This document shows, in pieces, positions 17,778-27,476 of a DNA stretch of 64,000 nucleotides. The stretch comes from Bog-950 sp044225825. Lineage in GTDB: Bacteria; Bacteroidota; Bacteroidia; Chitinophagales; LD1. The notes beneath the pieces were generated by a model, which saw only the letters and a program-made list of their open reading frames with translations, made no database searches and had not been told where the DNA came from. Made by a program: the position numbers and the translations under genes. Numbering within the stretch: the stretch's first letter is position 1; each line of letters begins with the position of its first letter. The DNA lies in assembly GCA_044225825.1 (NCBI GenBank), contig JBGAIB010000006.1, positions 62,001-126,000 on the forward strand. The letters run 5' to 3'.

Positions 17778-18485
17778 ATGAACATCTTTTACGCACCCGA
17801 GGCCGTGTTAAACGAACACGTAATACTGGACGAGCAGGAATCGTTCCATATTACCCGTGTGTTGCGCAAAAAGGTAAGCGAAGAAGTGTTTGTGTTTGAT
17901 GGCAAAGGTAATTTGTTCGATGGCCGTATTAGTGCTATCGGCAAAAAGGAAGTAACGGTACATCTGGTTCGTTGGATGGAAACTACCGATAGTGAGCGAC
18001 CGAAATTGCACATTGCTATTGCGCCTCCTAAAAACATCGATCGCTTTGAGTGGTTTTTGGAGAAGGCTACAGAAATTGGGGTTGATGAAATTACCCCCTT
18101 GCTTTGTAAGCATTCCGAAAGGAAAGACCTGCGCACTGATAGGTTAGAAAAGGTGCTGGTTGCGGCTTGTAAGCAGAGTCTGAAATACCGGCTTCCCAAA
18201 CTGAACGACATGCTTCCCTTCGAAGCTTTCGTTCAATCAATAAATGGTACCAGCAGAAAGTATATCGCTTATTGCGATGAGAAGACATTACATATAAAGG
18301 ATGCTTACCACGGCGGTTTTGATGCTGTAATCTTAATCGGACCTGAAGGTGACTTTACCCGCGAAGAGGTACTACTGGCGGTTAACAACGAATTCGAGGC
18401 GGTTTCATTTGGTAAAAGCCGCCTGCGTTTGGAAACTGCTGGCGTGTATGCTGCTACCGCCTTTAATCTTATTAACGACAAATAA
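17778..18485 (+). CDS. rsmE: 16S rRNA m3U1498 methyltransferase RsmE
   Basis: The 235-residue protein is a SPOUT-class methyltransferase that methylates U1498 of 16S rRNA. Supporting motifs are HITRVLRKK in the N-terminal PUA-like domain, EKATEIGVDEITPLLCKHSERK in the middle, and the knotted SAM-binding region LIGPEGDFTREE plus SFGKSRLRLETAGVYA at the end. Length matches the family. It follows asnB by 6 nt and is probably read from the same transcript. Confidence is high because the C-terminal knot motif is diagnostic. Confidence 0.95.
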   Translation: MNIFYAPEAVLNEHVILDEQESFHITRVLRKKVSEEVFVFDGKGNLFDGRISAIGKKEVTVHLVRWMETTDSERPKLHIAIAPPKNIDRFEWFLEKATEIGVDEITPLLCKHSERKDLRTDRLEKVLVAACKQSLKYRLPKLNDMLPFEAFVQSINGTSRKYIAYCDEKTLHIKDAYHGGFDAVILIGPEGDFTREEVLLAVNNEFEAVSFGKSRLRLETAGVYAATAFNLINDK

Positions 18486-18541
18486 CGTTTGTATAGGAGA
18501 GGGGCGCTTAATTTTATGGAAAGATGTGTAGATTTACTTTG

Positions 18542-19198
18542 ATGAAAAGGATTGCTTTTGTATTACTAACGGTGTTATTGCTGGGCGCTGCTGCCCCGCA
18601 GGAAAAGCCGCTTAAAATTGCCCTGCTAAAGTATAACGGCGGAGGTGATTGGTATGCCAATCCAACATCGCTGCCCAACCTCATCAAGTATTGCAATCAG
18701 TTCATGGGTATGAACCTGGACCCTGAACCGGGTACGGTAGATGTGGGAAGTCCGGAACTGTTCAACTATCCCTTCGTGCACATGACCGGTCACGGTAATG
18801 TGGTATTCAATCAGCAGGAAACAGAAAACCTGCGCGCTTACCTAATTGGCGGTGGCTTTTTGCATGCCGATGATAATTACGGCATGGATAAGTTTATACG
18901 TCCGCAATTGGAAAAGCTTTTTCCCGGCTCAACATTGGTAGAACTACCCTTTAGCCACCCCATCTTCCATCAAAAATTCGACTTCTCTCAGGGCTTGCCC
19001 AAAGTGCATGAACATGAAGGTAAAACTCCTCAGGCCTTCGGTTTATTCTACCAGGGCCGTTTAGTGGTGTTATATACCTACGAATGCGACTTGGGTGATG
19101 GCTGGGAAGACCAAAACGTGCACAAAGATCCGCAGGAAGTACGGGAAAAGGCCCTTAAAATGGGTGCTAATATCATCCGTTACGTTTTCGGCAATTAA
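18542..19198 (+). CDS. DUF4159 domain secreted protein
   Basis: The 218-residue protein has a signal peptide (KRIAFVLLTVLLLGAAA) followed by a single DUF4159-type domain: LKYNGGGDWYANPTSLPNL, then YPFVHMTGHGNVVF, GGFLHADDNYG and FPGSTLVELPFSHPIFH. The fold resembles class I glutamine amidotransferase-like or ThuA-like domains; function is unknown. I prefer the ATG at 18542 because it places the signal peptide at the N-terminus; an ATG at 18524 would add six residues. It follows rsmE by 56 nt and may belong to the same transcript. Confidence 0.85.
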   Translation: MKRIAFVLLTVLLLGAAAPQEKPLKIALLKYNGGGDWYANPTSLPNLIKYCNQFMGMNLDPEPGTVDVGSPELFNYPFVHMTGHGNVVFNQQETENLRAYLIGGGFLHADDNYGMDKFIRPQLEKLFPGSTLVELPFSHPIFHQKFDFSQGLPKVHEHEGKTPQAFGLFYQGRLVVLYTYECDLGDGWEDQNVHKDPQEVREKALKMGANIIRYVFGN

Positions 19199-19282
19199 CC
19201 CAGCTTCAGGTTATTACTTTACAGAGGTTTATTATATTGCCTTTCCTATTTATTGAACCTAAACACTAACTAATTCACTTTC

Positions 19283-22200
19283 ATGCGAAAACTAATTTTA
19301 GCAAGCATTATGGGCCTGCTAATGTCTGTAAGCGGACTGGCTCAAAAGCAATATCCAAGTTTATTGTGGGAAATTTCGGGCAATGGCCTTACCAGGCCAT
19401 CTTATCTGTTCGGCACTATGCACGTTAGTCAAAAGGTTGCCTTTCACCTTGGCGAGCCCTGGTATAAAGGAGTTGAATCAGTTGATGTTGTGGCTATGGA
19501 GTTAAATCCTGAGACATGGCTAAAAGAATTGCTTAACTCCGATCTGTTGAGTTCATCCTTTGATATGGCTGCTGAAATGGCAGCAGGCAAGATTAACGAC
19601 CTGGATAAGGAGCGTTATACCATTGGCAAAGACCGCCCTGCAATGGTTGTTACTGCGCTGCGCGATGATCCGGATGTTATTAACTCCATTATGTATCGTT
19701 ATTCCTCTGGGCAGGGCGATTATGAGGAAGATAGCTGGTTGGACATGTATATCTACCAAACAGGCAAAAAGCTGGGCAAACAGGCTGTTGGTCTCGAAAG
19801 CTTTGAGGAATCTATGGCTTCTATGAAGAAAGCTTCACTGCCCGATGAAGAGGAGGATGATGATGAGAGTGATTATTACTCGAAGTATACCAAACAGGCC
19901 GACATCTCTTCGCAGATAGAAGCGGCCTACAGAAATGGCAACCTTGATCTGCTCGATTCTCTTTCTAAAAAAAGCAGCGGTAAGAATTATCAAAAGTATC
20001 TGATTGTTGAGCGTAACGCCCGTTTTGTAAACCGTATGGATTCCATCATGCGGAAACAGGCTTTGTTTACAGGAGTAGGGGCCGCCCACTTACCCGGCGA
20101 AGAGGGCGTTATCAATATGCTGCGTAAAAAGGGGTATACAGTAACTCCGGTTACAATGGGCGAGCGTGATGCGGACCGTAGAAATAAGCTGGATAGTGCG
20201 ATGGTGGATGTTCCCTTTAAGCGATACGTATCACAGGATAGCATCATCTCTTTTGATGTGCCTGGCGAAATGCAGGAGTTGTATTCCATTGGCATGATAA
20301 AAAGCGAAGTAGGTACGGAGTTAATTAACGGTGCTTATTACTCGCTTAGCCGCATTAAAACTTATTCCAGTTTAGTTGATGGTAACACTGATGTAACCTG
20401 GAAAATGGTTGACAGTCTGTTGTACGATAACATTCCCGGCAAAATAATTGAGCAGAAGGAAACATCAGTGAACGGTTACAAAGCCCTGGATATTCTTTCC
20501 CGCTCAAGGAAAGGAAACAGTATTCGCATCCGGGTAATCCTATTACCTGAAGAACTGGTGGTGATGAAAGTATCAGCCCCCGAAGAAAGGGTGAAATCTT
20601 TTCTTGGTGATCGATTCTTCAGCTCTGTAACTATAAATCAGCAGGCTGGCGAAGGCTGGCAACGCTTTACGCTTCCTGATAAACGGATGAGTGTTCAGCT
20701 GCCGGCAAAACCGGTGTTTTATGGCCTCTCTAAGCTGGCAACCTTGTTTTCAAAAACCGATCTGGTAGCACATGATGCGAAGAATCAAAATGATTATATC
20801 GCCATGGTAATTAAGCAGGCGGAAATGGATTACTTCGAAGAAGATACCTTTGAATTAAGCCGTATGGCCCGGATATTAGCCGATGCTAACAACTACACCG
20901 AAAAGAAACGCACGCTTATTACGTTTAAAGATCGTAAGGCATTAAAAGTTCAGTTCAAAGTGGACGATAAGCGTTCCGTAGATGCCTTACTGGTAATGCA
21001 GGGGCTTAACTACTATGTGTTTGCCGCTTATTATAACAAGGCAACACCAGATCTAAATAAGTTCTTTGAATCGATCGAGTTCGGCATACCTGAGTATAAG
21101 GAGTTTTATACACTGGTTGATTCGTCCCTGTATTTTACTACTAGGACCACCAACAAACCTAAATCGGATGTGGCAAAATCGATGCTGGGCATGGTCTTCG
21201 GCGGTAAGAAAGAAAAGGTAAATAAGGACGAGGTGATTTATGATGCAAAAAGCTATACCGATGCGGAGGGGAAGGAAAGTGTGCACGTAAGCCTGTTTAA
21301 GTACAGCAAGTATTACCGGTTTAAAGATGAAGCCACCTTTATCAAAACAGCTAAATACTATATCACCAACTACAACGATTTCGAGATTAGGGAAGAGAAA
21401 TTGAACCGTAATACCAATGGTTTGCAGTTGGACTTTTTAATGACTGATACCAATTCAAGCAAATTGCAGCGCTGCCGCATTATTCTCAGGAATTCGGCCA
21501 AATATGTGTTGACTGCTACCATCGATCCACAAATAGGGCAAAGCGCCTTTATTAAAACTTTCTTCGAAGAGTTTAAACCGGTGGATTCTATCACAGGAGG
21601 TAACTTATTTGAAGATAAGTCCGACTTGTTTTTTGATGATTTGAATAGCGGCGATACCGCACGCATTAAGTTTGCCCGCAGGAATCTTACCGACCTGAAG
21701 TTTAATAATGACAAGCAAACTGAACTGATCAAGTTGTTTGGCAGGCTGCCTGCAATGGAGGATGCGGCAGATTTTAAAAGGAACCTTTATGGCAACTTTA
21801 AATCAATGCCCGGTAAGGAGGTAATTGAGTTTTTGAAGACAGAATATGATAAGGCCGGCGATACGGCCGATTATCAGAATGTAATTTTATGGACGCTCGC
21901 AGGCATGAAAACTTCCGAGGCTGCGGCAGCTTTCAAAAGTTTAATATTAAAGGAACCGCCGTTGGGTGGCTCATCTAACTACAATCTCTTCTATCAATTT
22001 GAGGATTCTGCCGAACTGGCTGCAGGTTTCTTCCCCGATGTATTTCAATTGTTGGGTTTTGATGAATACAAGGATCAGATATATAGTCTTTTATCAGAAG
22101 GTGTTGCTAAAGGCAAGATTTCCACGGACGTTTATAAGGATAAGCTGAATATGATCCTGAACGAGGCCAAAAATCAGTTGAAGAGGGTATTGTCAAAAGT

Positions 22201-22891
22201 AGATGAAGAAGAGGATTACAGCGGCTTTCAATATTCCAATCGATTACAGATGTATGATGTGCTTCTGTTACCTTATATCAAGCAAGAGAATGTGAAGGCC
22301 CATTTCGATAAGGTGCTGAATAGCGATAATAAGAGTATAAAGGTTGATTTATTGAAGGATATGCTGCGTTTAAAGCTGGCTCCGCCTGTTTCACTGATCG
22401 AGGAGCTCGCAAAGGATGATGACTATCGTGACCGGGTTTATAACTTATTGAAGAAGGAAAACAAAGAAGCCCTGTTCCCGGCTGCTCAAAAAAACACTGA
22501 ACTATTTGTGAAGTCCCTGATGATTGACTGCTATTACGGTATTAATAAGGATTCGATTTTTATGCTGGAGAAACGCAGAATGGAATGGCGTAACAAAAAG
22601 GGATTTGCCTACTTTTATAAGTATAAAAGCAAGAGTGCAAAAGGTGAAAATTATAACCTGGCCGTAGTGGGGGTTATTCCCGAAGAACCAACGCGCATTA
22701 TTACCGATTTCGATTTTAGCTCTGCTTCCTATGGCAATAATCTGGATAAAGATGAGAAACTGGATAAGCAGTTGAACAACCTGTTATACGAAACCCTGGG
22801 ATCTTACCGCAGAAACAACTATTACAACCAGGACTTGATTGACTTTGAGGAACAGGAATACAACTATCTCTATTCCGAATCATATGATTGA
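19283..22891 (+). CDS. TraB/GumN-family protein with a very long C-terminal extension
   Basis: The protein has 1202 residues. A signal peptide (to about residue 20) leads into a TraB/GumN domain of ~270 residues with SYLFGTMHVSQKVAF, VVAMELNPETW and GVGAAHLPGEEGV, the elements thought to form a Tiki-like metalloprotease site. TraB/GumN proteins are usually about 300 residues long. The following ~900 residues contain repeated beta-rich blocks (each with a YYV/FAAYY-like strand) and then a helical region, with no motif that I recognise. It should be periplasmic or surface-associated. The reading frame is intact throughout, so this is a fusion or expansion, not an assembly artefact visible here. 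Confidence 0.8.
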   Translation: MRKLILASIMGLLMSVSGLAQKQYPSLLWEISGNGLTRPSYLFGTMHVSQKVAFHLGEPWYKGVESVDVVAMELNPETWLKELLNSDLLSSSFDMAAEMAAGKINDLDKERYTIGKDRPAMVVTALRDDPDVINSIMYRYSSGQGDYEEDSWLDMYIYQTGKKLGKQAVGLESFEESMASMKKASLPDEEEDDDESDYYSKYTKQADISSQIEAAYRNGNLDLLDSLSKKSSGKNYQKYLIVERNARFVNRMDSIMRKQALFTGVGAAHLPGEEGVINMLRKKGYTVTPVTMGERDADRRNKLDSAMVDVPFKRYVSQDSIISFDVPGEMQELYSIGMIKSEVGTELINGAYYSLSRIKTYSSLVDGNTDVTWKMVDSLLYDNIPGKIIEQKETSVNGYKALDILSRSRKGNSIRIRVILLPEELVVMKVSAPEERVKSFLGDRFFSSVTINQQAGEGWQRFTLPDKRMSVQLPAKPVFYGLSKLATLFSKTDLVAHDAKNQNDYIAMVIKQAEMDYFEEDTFELSRMARILADANNYTEKKRTLITFKDRKALKVQFKVDDKRSVDALLVMQGLNYYVFAAYYNKATPDLNKFFESIEFGIPEYKEFYTLVDSSLYFTTRTTNKPKSDVAKSMLGMVFGGKKEKVNKDEVIYDAKSYTDAEGKESVHVSLFKYSKYYRFKDEATFIKTAKYYITNYNDFEIREEKLNRNTNGLQLDFLMTDTNSSKLQRCRIILRNSAKYVLTATIDPQIGQSAFIKTFFEEFKPVDSITGGNLFEDKSDLFFDDLNSGDTARIKFARRNLTDLKFNNDKQTELIKLFGRLPAMEDAADFKRNLYGNFKSMPGKEVIEFLKTEYDKAGDTADYQNVILWTLAGMKTSEAAAAFKSLILKEPPLGGSSNYNLFYQFEDSAELAAGFFPDVFQLLGFDEYKDQIYSLLSEGVAKGKISTDVYKDKLNMILNEAKNQLKRVLSKVDEEEDYSGFQYSNRLQMYDVLLLPYIKQENVKAHFDKVLNSDNKSIKVDLLKDMLRLKLAPPVSLIEELAKDDDYRDRVYNLLKKENKEALFPAAQKNTELFVKSLMIDCYYGINKDSIFMLEKRRMEWRNKKGFAYFYKYKSKSAKGENYNLAVVGVIPEEPTRIITDFDFSSASYGNNLDKDEKLDKQLNNLLYETLGSYRRNNYYNQDLIDFEEQEYNYLYSESYD

Positions 22892-22906
22892 TCGATAACA
22901 CAAATT

Positions 22907-22935
22907 AAGGCGCTGATGAACCGGCGCTTTATCTT
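22907..22935. terminator. Weak hairpin between convergent genes
   Basis: AAGGCGC and GCGCTTT form a short stem followed by a T-rich stretch, between the TraB/GumN gene and pyrD, which converge here. The stem is short and imperfect, so terminator function is uncertain. Confidence 0.35.
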
Positions 22936-23963
22936 TTTATAAGTGCCTGATTAATGTCGCTTATAAGCTGTGGCCCTTTATAAATAAAGCCGGTATAAAG
23001 TTGTATTAGATCAGCGCCGGCCTCCAGCTTTTCCACTGCATCAGCTGACGACATAATGCCTCCCACGCCTATAATGGTAATGGGCTGTAGCTGCGTTTTG
23101 TTTTTAATATAGCGGATTACCTCCGTGGAACGTTTGGTAAGAGGTTTGCCACTTAGCCCACCTGAACCATAGCCATCGATCTCGCTTGGTGAATAGCTCA
23201 ATCCTTCTCGACTAATAGTGGTGTTGGTAGCTATAATGCCACTTATTTTAGTTAGCTGAACTACGCTTATCACATCATCTATCTGCTCATTGGTCAAATC
23301 AGGGGCTATTTTCAGCAGTATTGGTTTGGGGTTGGCCTTAGCATGATTGATGCTTTGCAAACTGTTTAAAATGGCCGCCAGGGCATCCTTGTCCTGCAAG
23401 GCACGTAGTCCCGGTGTATTGGGCGAACTAACGTTTACCACAAAGTAATCTGCGTAGTCAAACAGGGTTTTAAAGCAATATTCATAATCCAGAATGGCAT
23501 CCTCATTAGAAGTTACCTTGTTCTTTCCGATGTTGGCACCTACAATTACCTTGCTTTTACGCCGCTTTAAGCGCTGGGCTGCTACTTCAGCACCTACATT
23601 ATTAAAGCCCATACGGTTGATCAGGGCCTCATCTTTGGTAAGCCGGAACAACCGCGGCAGGTCATTGCCCGGCTGGGGCTTGGGTGTTATAGTGCCTATT
23701 TCTACGAAGCCGAAACCAATACGGCCCATTTCGTCGATTACTTCTGCGTTCTTATCCAGTCCGGCAGCAAGGCCAACCGGATTGGGAAAGTCCAGTCCAA
23801 ACACCTTGCGATGCAACGATGGGTGTGCTACTTTGCTGCCTGTAGTGGTCTCCAGTACAAATGGCAGCTTGCCAGCCAGTTGCAAATTATGAATGGTTAC
23901 ATGGTGTGCCTTCTCGGGGTCAAGCGAGAAGAGGAATGGTTTAACGAGTGGGTATAAATTCAC
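22929..23963 (-). CDS. pyrD: Quinone-dependent dihydroorotate dehydrogenase
   Basis: The 344-residue protein is a class 2 dihydroorotate dehydrogenase, oxidising dihydroorotate to orotate with FMN and passing electrons to quinone at the membrane. Evidence includes the class 2 N-terminal helix with DPEKAHH, FPNPVGLAAGLDKN for FMN binding, the catalytic serine in VNVSSPNTPGLR, and GVGGIMSSADAVEKL near the C-terminus. The start is GTG at 23963; no ATG gives a better N-terminus. A well-spaced promoter lies immediately upstream (23968-23999), leaving almost no leader. It is a single gene, convergent with the TraB/GumN gene. Confidence 0.95.
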   Translation of the reverse strand: MNLYPLVKPFLFSLDPEKAHHVTIHNLQLAGKLPFVLETTTGSKVAHPSLHRKVFGLDFPNPVGLAAGLDKNAEVIDEMGRIGFGFVEIGTITPKPQPGNDLPRLFRLTKDEALINRMGFNNVGAEVAAQRLKRRKSKVIVGANIGKNKVTSNEDAILDYEYCFKTLFDYADYFVVNVSSPNTPGLRALQDKDALAAILNSLQSINHAKANPKPILLKIAPDLTNEQIDDVISVVQLTKISGIIATNTTISREGLSYSPSEIDGYGSGGLSGKPLTKRSTEVIRYIKNKTQLQPITIIGVGGIMSSADAVEKLEAGADLIQLYTGFIYKGPQLISDINQALIKR

Positions 23964-23967
23964 GGTT

Positions 23968-23999
23968 CAAAATTAAACAAGCCGATTAATCTTTTACAA
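23968..23999 (-). promoter_or_regulatory. Promoter of pyrD, almost leaderless
   Basis: On the minus strand TTG (23997-23999), a 21-nt spacer and TAATTTTG (23968-23975) fit the Bacteroidota promoter exactly. The -7 box ends 4 nt before the GTG start codon of pyrD, so the message would have little or no 5' leader. Confidence 0.6.
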
Positions 24000-24034
24000 T
24001 TTGCCTTGGTTTGCAACGTTTAATTGCAACATCT

Positions 24035-24802
24035 ATGAAAGTATTATACTTCTTCTGTTTCGTTTCACTGCTGCTTAGTTGCGGTACCCCGGGTTCGGCC
24101 AAACCCTCCAAACCGGCGGAAGGTTCTGTACCTATCGGGGATAGCCTACCAATTGAGGCGTATTCAATAACCACGTCCATTACAGACAGCAATTATGCCG
24201 CCGTGTGCACCAGGCTAAAGTTGCAGAAGGCCAGGTTGGCTGTGGCCCTAGATAAAGGCCAGGTTACACTTGACTCGGTCAGCAACTTTTTTACCGAAAG
24301 CTATTTGAATCATATTCTTCCGCATTGGTATGGTACGCTATGGGGTTTCAGCGGTACTACCACCAAACCCGGCGAAGGAGAAATAGCCTGCAGTTATCTG
24401 GTTTCTACCACCCTTTACCAAATGGGCTTTAACCTAAACCGTTACAAAGTGGCACAGCAAACGCCGGAAAATGAGGCGCTTACCTATGCTTTAAGGGACA
24501 CCCTTATATATTTCAGTTCACCCGCCGGCATGATACGTACCCTACAAATAGAGGAGCAGTTTAAAGACGGCTTCTATTTTATAGGGTTGGCCCAAAGTCA
24601 CGTAGGGTTGTTGCTAAAACGTGGCGGCCAGGTATTTTTCATTCACTCCAACTATGTATCGGGCAAAACCGTAATTGAACGTGCTATTGATTCGCCTGTG
24701 TTGTTTTATTACAACACCTTTTATGTAGCGCCACTTTCGCATAATGCCGGTTTGCTTAAAAGTTGGCTGAACGGCACCAGTATAGCGGTAAAAACATCCT
24801 AG
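24035..24802 (+). CDS. Lipoprotein with papain/NlpC-P60-like features
   Basis: The ATG at 24035 gives 255 residues with a lipoprotein signal (FFCFVSLLLSCGTPG). The mature part contains IACSYLVSTTLYQMGFNLN, then QSHVGLLLKRGG and IHSNY, a Cys-His-polar order seen in NlpC/P60 and related papain-fold peptidases or amidases. The overall family is not recognised with certainty, so peptidoglycan hydrolysis is only a suggestion. It would be anchored in the outer or inner membrane facing the periplasm. Its stop codon shares the palindrome CTAG with the stop codon of the convergent pheT gene. Confidence 0.7.
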   Translation: MKVLYFFCFVSLLLSCGTPGSAKPSKPAEGSVPIGDSLPIEAYSITTSITDSNYAAVCTRLKLQKARLAVALDKGQVTLDSVSNFFTESYLNHILPHWYGTLWGFSGTTTKPGEGEIACSYLVSTTLYQMGFNLNRYKVAQQTPENEALTYALRDTLIYFSSPAGMIRTLQIEEQFKDGFYFIGLAQSHVGLLLKRGGQVFFIHSNYVSGKTVIERAIDSPVLFYYNTFYVAPLSHNAGLLKSWLNGTSIAVKTS

Positions 24803-27228
24803 GCTTTCCGTATTACTGCTCCCAATTCGGTCTCGTATTTGCTCATCAGTTTGCCCATTACCTTTTCAATTTCCTGATCGGTAAGGGTTTTGTCGGGATG
24901 TTGAAATACGAAGCTAACGGCATAGCTCTTCTTCCCTTTCTCAATCTTATCTCCTTTGTATACATCAAACAGGCTTACTTCCTGTAACAGTTTCTTCGAT
25001 TCGTTTTGGGCGATCTTCTCAATAGCTTCAAAGTGCAGATCTTCGCTAACCAGCATAGCTAAGTCGCGGCGAACAGCCGGGAACTTCGGTAATTCCGTGA
25101 ACGATGTTTTAACGAACTGCGATTTTTCGAGCAGGTAATCCCAATCCAATTCAGCATAAAACACCTCGTTCTTAATGTCGAATTGTTTAAGGATTTTAGG
25201 CGCTACACCACCCAAACGGGCCACGGTTTGTGCTTCATTCTTTAGCTGCAGGCTAAATACAAACGGGCTGGCTTCGGCTATCTCGCGGTCAAAATTAGTA
25301 TGGCCAAGCTTGCGCAGTACCTGCTCAACAAGGGCTTTTGCGTGGAAGAAGTTGTATTTCTCGCCTTTGGCAGTCCAGTTGTCTTCCATGGTTTTGCCCG
25401 TAAGCCAAATACTTAAATAGCGGCGTTGCTTATAGGTGCCCTCTATTTTATGATAGGTAGTTCCGAACTCATAAAAGCGCAGATCGCTGTTCTTGCGGTT
25501 TTGGTTATAGGCAATAACCTCCAGCCCCGAATAAAGCATACCGGCACGTAGTGAATCCAATTCGGCAGTCTGGCTATTCAGCAGCATTACCTGCTGTTTT
25601 TTCAGTTCCTCGTCCTGTTCAAACTTTGATTGGCTTACCGAATTGGTGCTAATTTCGTTTAACCCAAAACCCGATAGCATGTTGCCTATTGTGTTCTCCA
25701 GTTTCTGAACGTTTACTGCAGGAGCGCATTGCAGGTTGCTCTTGAGTGCCTTTGGCAGTGTAAAGCTGTTGTAACCATAAATGCGCAGCACTTCTTCAAC
25801 AATGTCTGCTTCGCGGGTAACATCCGTTTTAAAGGCAGGTACCAGCAGGTTCCAAATATCGCCTTCTTCGCTTTCAACGCTAATTTCCAGTTGCTCCAGT
25901 ATTTTCTTAACCAGCGCTTTTTCAATAGTAAATCCGGCTAAACGGATAATTCGGTCATAGCTAACCTGCACATTCCAGCCACTTATTTTTTCGGGATAAA
26001 TATCCGTTATCTCACAGGCCACTTCACCGCCGGCCAGTTCGTTTATCAATAATGCAGCGCGCTTCAAAGCCTCAATAGTAATGTTAGGGTCGCAGCCTTT
26101 CTCAAAATGTGTGGCAGCATCAGTGCGTAGGGTGTGACGGGTGCTGGTACGGCGAATACCGGCAGGAGAGAAGTAGGCACTTTCTAAAAAGATAGAGGTA
26201 GTGCTTTCTGTTACGCCACTTTCCAAACCACCATACACACCCGCAATACACATACCGCCTTCGGCATCGCATATCATCAGGTCGTCAGCGCTCAGTTTAA
26301 TATCCTTGCCATCCAGCGCTTTAAATATGGTACCCTCAGCAAGTTTCTTCACCACCACTTTGTTGCCGCGTATTTTAGCCGCGTCAAAGGCATGTAGGGG
26401 CTGTCCGTATTCGTGCAGCACGTAATTGGTAATATCTACTATGTTGTTGATGCTCTTTACACCAATCGCTTTCAATTTATTCTTCAACCAATCAGGCGAT
26501 TCTTTTACAGTAATGCCGTTGATCACCACCCCGCTATAACGCGGACAAGCCGCTGTATCCTCCACACCTACTGTAAGTGGCGAAGGCGTTAATGAAGCTG
26601 TATATCGGCTGGTATCGGGCTTGGTAAAGTTTACGCTGGTATTATAGGCCACATTTAGGGCTGCCGCAACATCGCGCGCAACGCCTATGTGCGAATTTGC
26701 ATCACTGCGGTTAGGTGTTAAGCCTATCTCCAGCACATAGTCTTTCTCAATACGGAAATAGTCTGCGGCTTTCATTCCTACGGGCGTATCGGCTGGCAAT
26801 ACCAGGATACCGGCATGGCTTTCGCCCAGGCCCAGTTCATCTTCGGCACATATCATCCCAAAGCTTTCTACCCCGCGTATTTTGGCCTTCTTAATCTGCA
26901 GCTTTTCGCCGCCCGAAGGATAAAGAGTAGCACCCACCAGGGCCACCAATACCTTTTGACCTGCAGCTACATTAGGGGCGCCACATACTATTTGCAACAA
27001 CTCGCCGGTTCCTGCATCCACCCTGGTAACCGATAACTTATCGGCATCGGGGTGTTTGGCACATTCTTTTACCTCACCAATTACCACGCCTTCCAAACCA
27101 CCTTGTATGGTTTCAAAAGGGGTAATATCTTCTACTTCCAGACCTGTGCCGGTCAGCACCTCTCCAAGGTCCTTCGGGCTTAGGTTAAAGTCTACATATT
27201 GCTTCAGCCAGTTGTACGAAATCTTCAT
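24799..27228 (-). CDS. pheT: Phenylalanyl-tRNA synthetase beta subunit
   Basis: PheT forms the alpha2-beta2 phenylalanyl-tRNA synthetase with PheS and provides tRNA binding and editing. The frame contains the canonical N-terminus MKISYNWLKQYVDF, the tRNA-binding (EMAP-like) domain with VCGAPNVAAGQKV, the B5-type region and a C-terminal ferredoxin-fold anticodon-binding domain ending with SFVFQHPDKTLTDQEIEKVM. I place the start at the ATG at 27228 (809 residues); the frame continues to 27714 but that upstream part is repeat-derived, has no family counterpart and would place the protein start inside repetitive DNA. No pheS is in the window. Confidence 0.96.
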   Translation of the reverse strand: MKISYNWLKQYVDFNLSPKDLGEVLTGTGLEVEDITPFETIQGGLEGVVIGEVKECAKHPDADKLSVTRVDAGTGELLQIVCGAPNVAAGQKVLVALVGATLYPSGGEKLQIKKAKIRGVESFGMICAEDELGLGESHAGILVLPADTPVGMKAADYFRIEKDYVLEIGLTPNRSDANSHIGVARDVAAALNVAYNTSVNFTKPDTSRYTASLTPSPLTVGVEDTAACPRYSGVVINGITVKESPDWLKNKLKAIGVKSINNIVDITNYVLHEYGQPLHAFDAAKIRGNKVVVKKLAEGTIFKALDGKDIKLSADDLMICDAEGGMCIAGVYGGLESGVTESTTSIFLESAYFSPAGIRRTSTRHTLRTDAATHFEKGCDPNITIEALKRAALLINELAGGEVACEITDIYPEKISGWNVQVSYDRIIRLAGFTIEKALVKKILEQLEISVESEEGDIWNLLVPAFKTDVTREADIVEEVLRIYGYNSFTLPKALKSNLQCAPAVNVQKLENTIGNMLSGFGLNEISTNSVSQSKFEQDEELKKQQVMLLNSQTAELDSLRAGMLYSGLEVIAYNQNRKNSDLRFYEFGTTYHKIEGTYKQRRYLSIWLTGKTMEDNWTAKGEKYNFFHAKALVEQVLRKLGHTNFDREIAEASPFVFSLQLKNEAQTVARLGGVAPKILKQFDIKNEVFYAELDWDYLLEKSQFVKTSFTELPKFPAVRRDLAMLVSEDLHFEAIEKIAQNESKKLLQEVSLFDVYKGDKIEKGKKSYAVSFVFQHPDKTLTDQEIEKVMGKLMSKYETELGAVIRKA

Positions 27229-27476
27229 ATGCCGCGAATTTAAAAGTATTGCCGAAAACGGCCGTATTCCAATCAAAACCACCATAGAACGCTGATAAAC
27301 ACTGATTCTTATGATTCCATTGCTATGCAAGCCTTTTGCCTTGGCCCAAAGGCAAGCCGGCCAGGGCTGTTTAAATTCCCCCCTGCCAGGCCTATGCATA
27401 GCGAACGGGAGTGTGCGCCCATTCCCGCAGCAGGGCATGTTCTTATTCTTAATGCTAAGCCTGCTCAGGCGCACCC

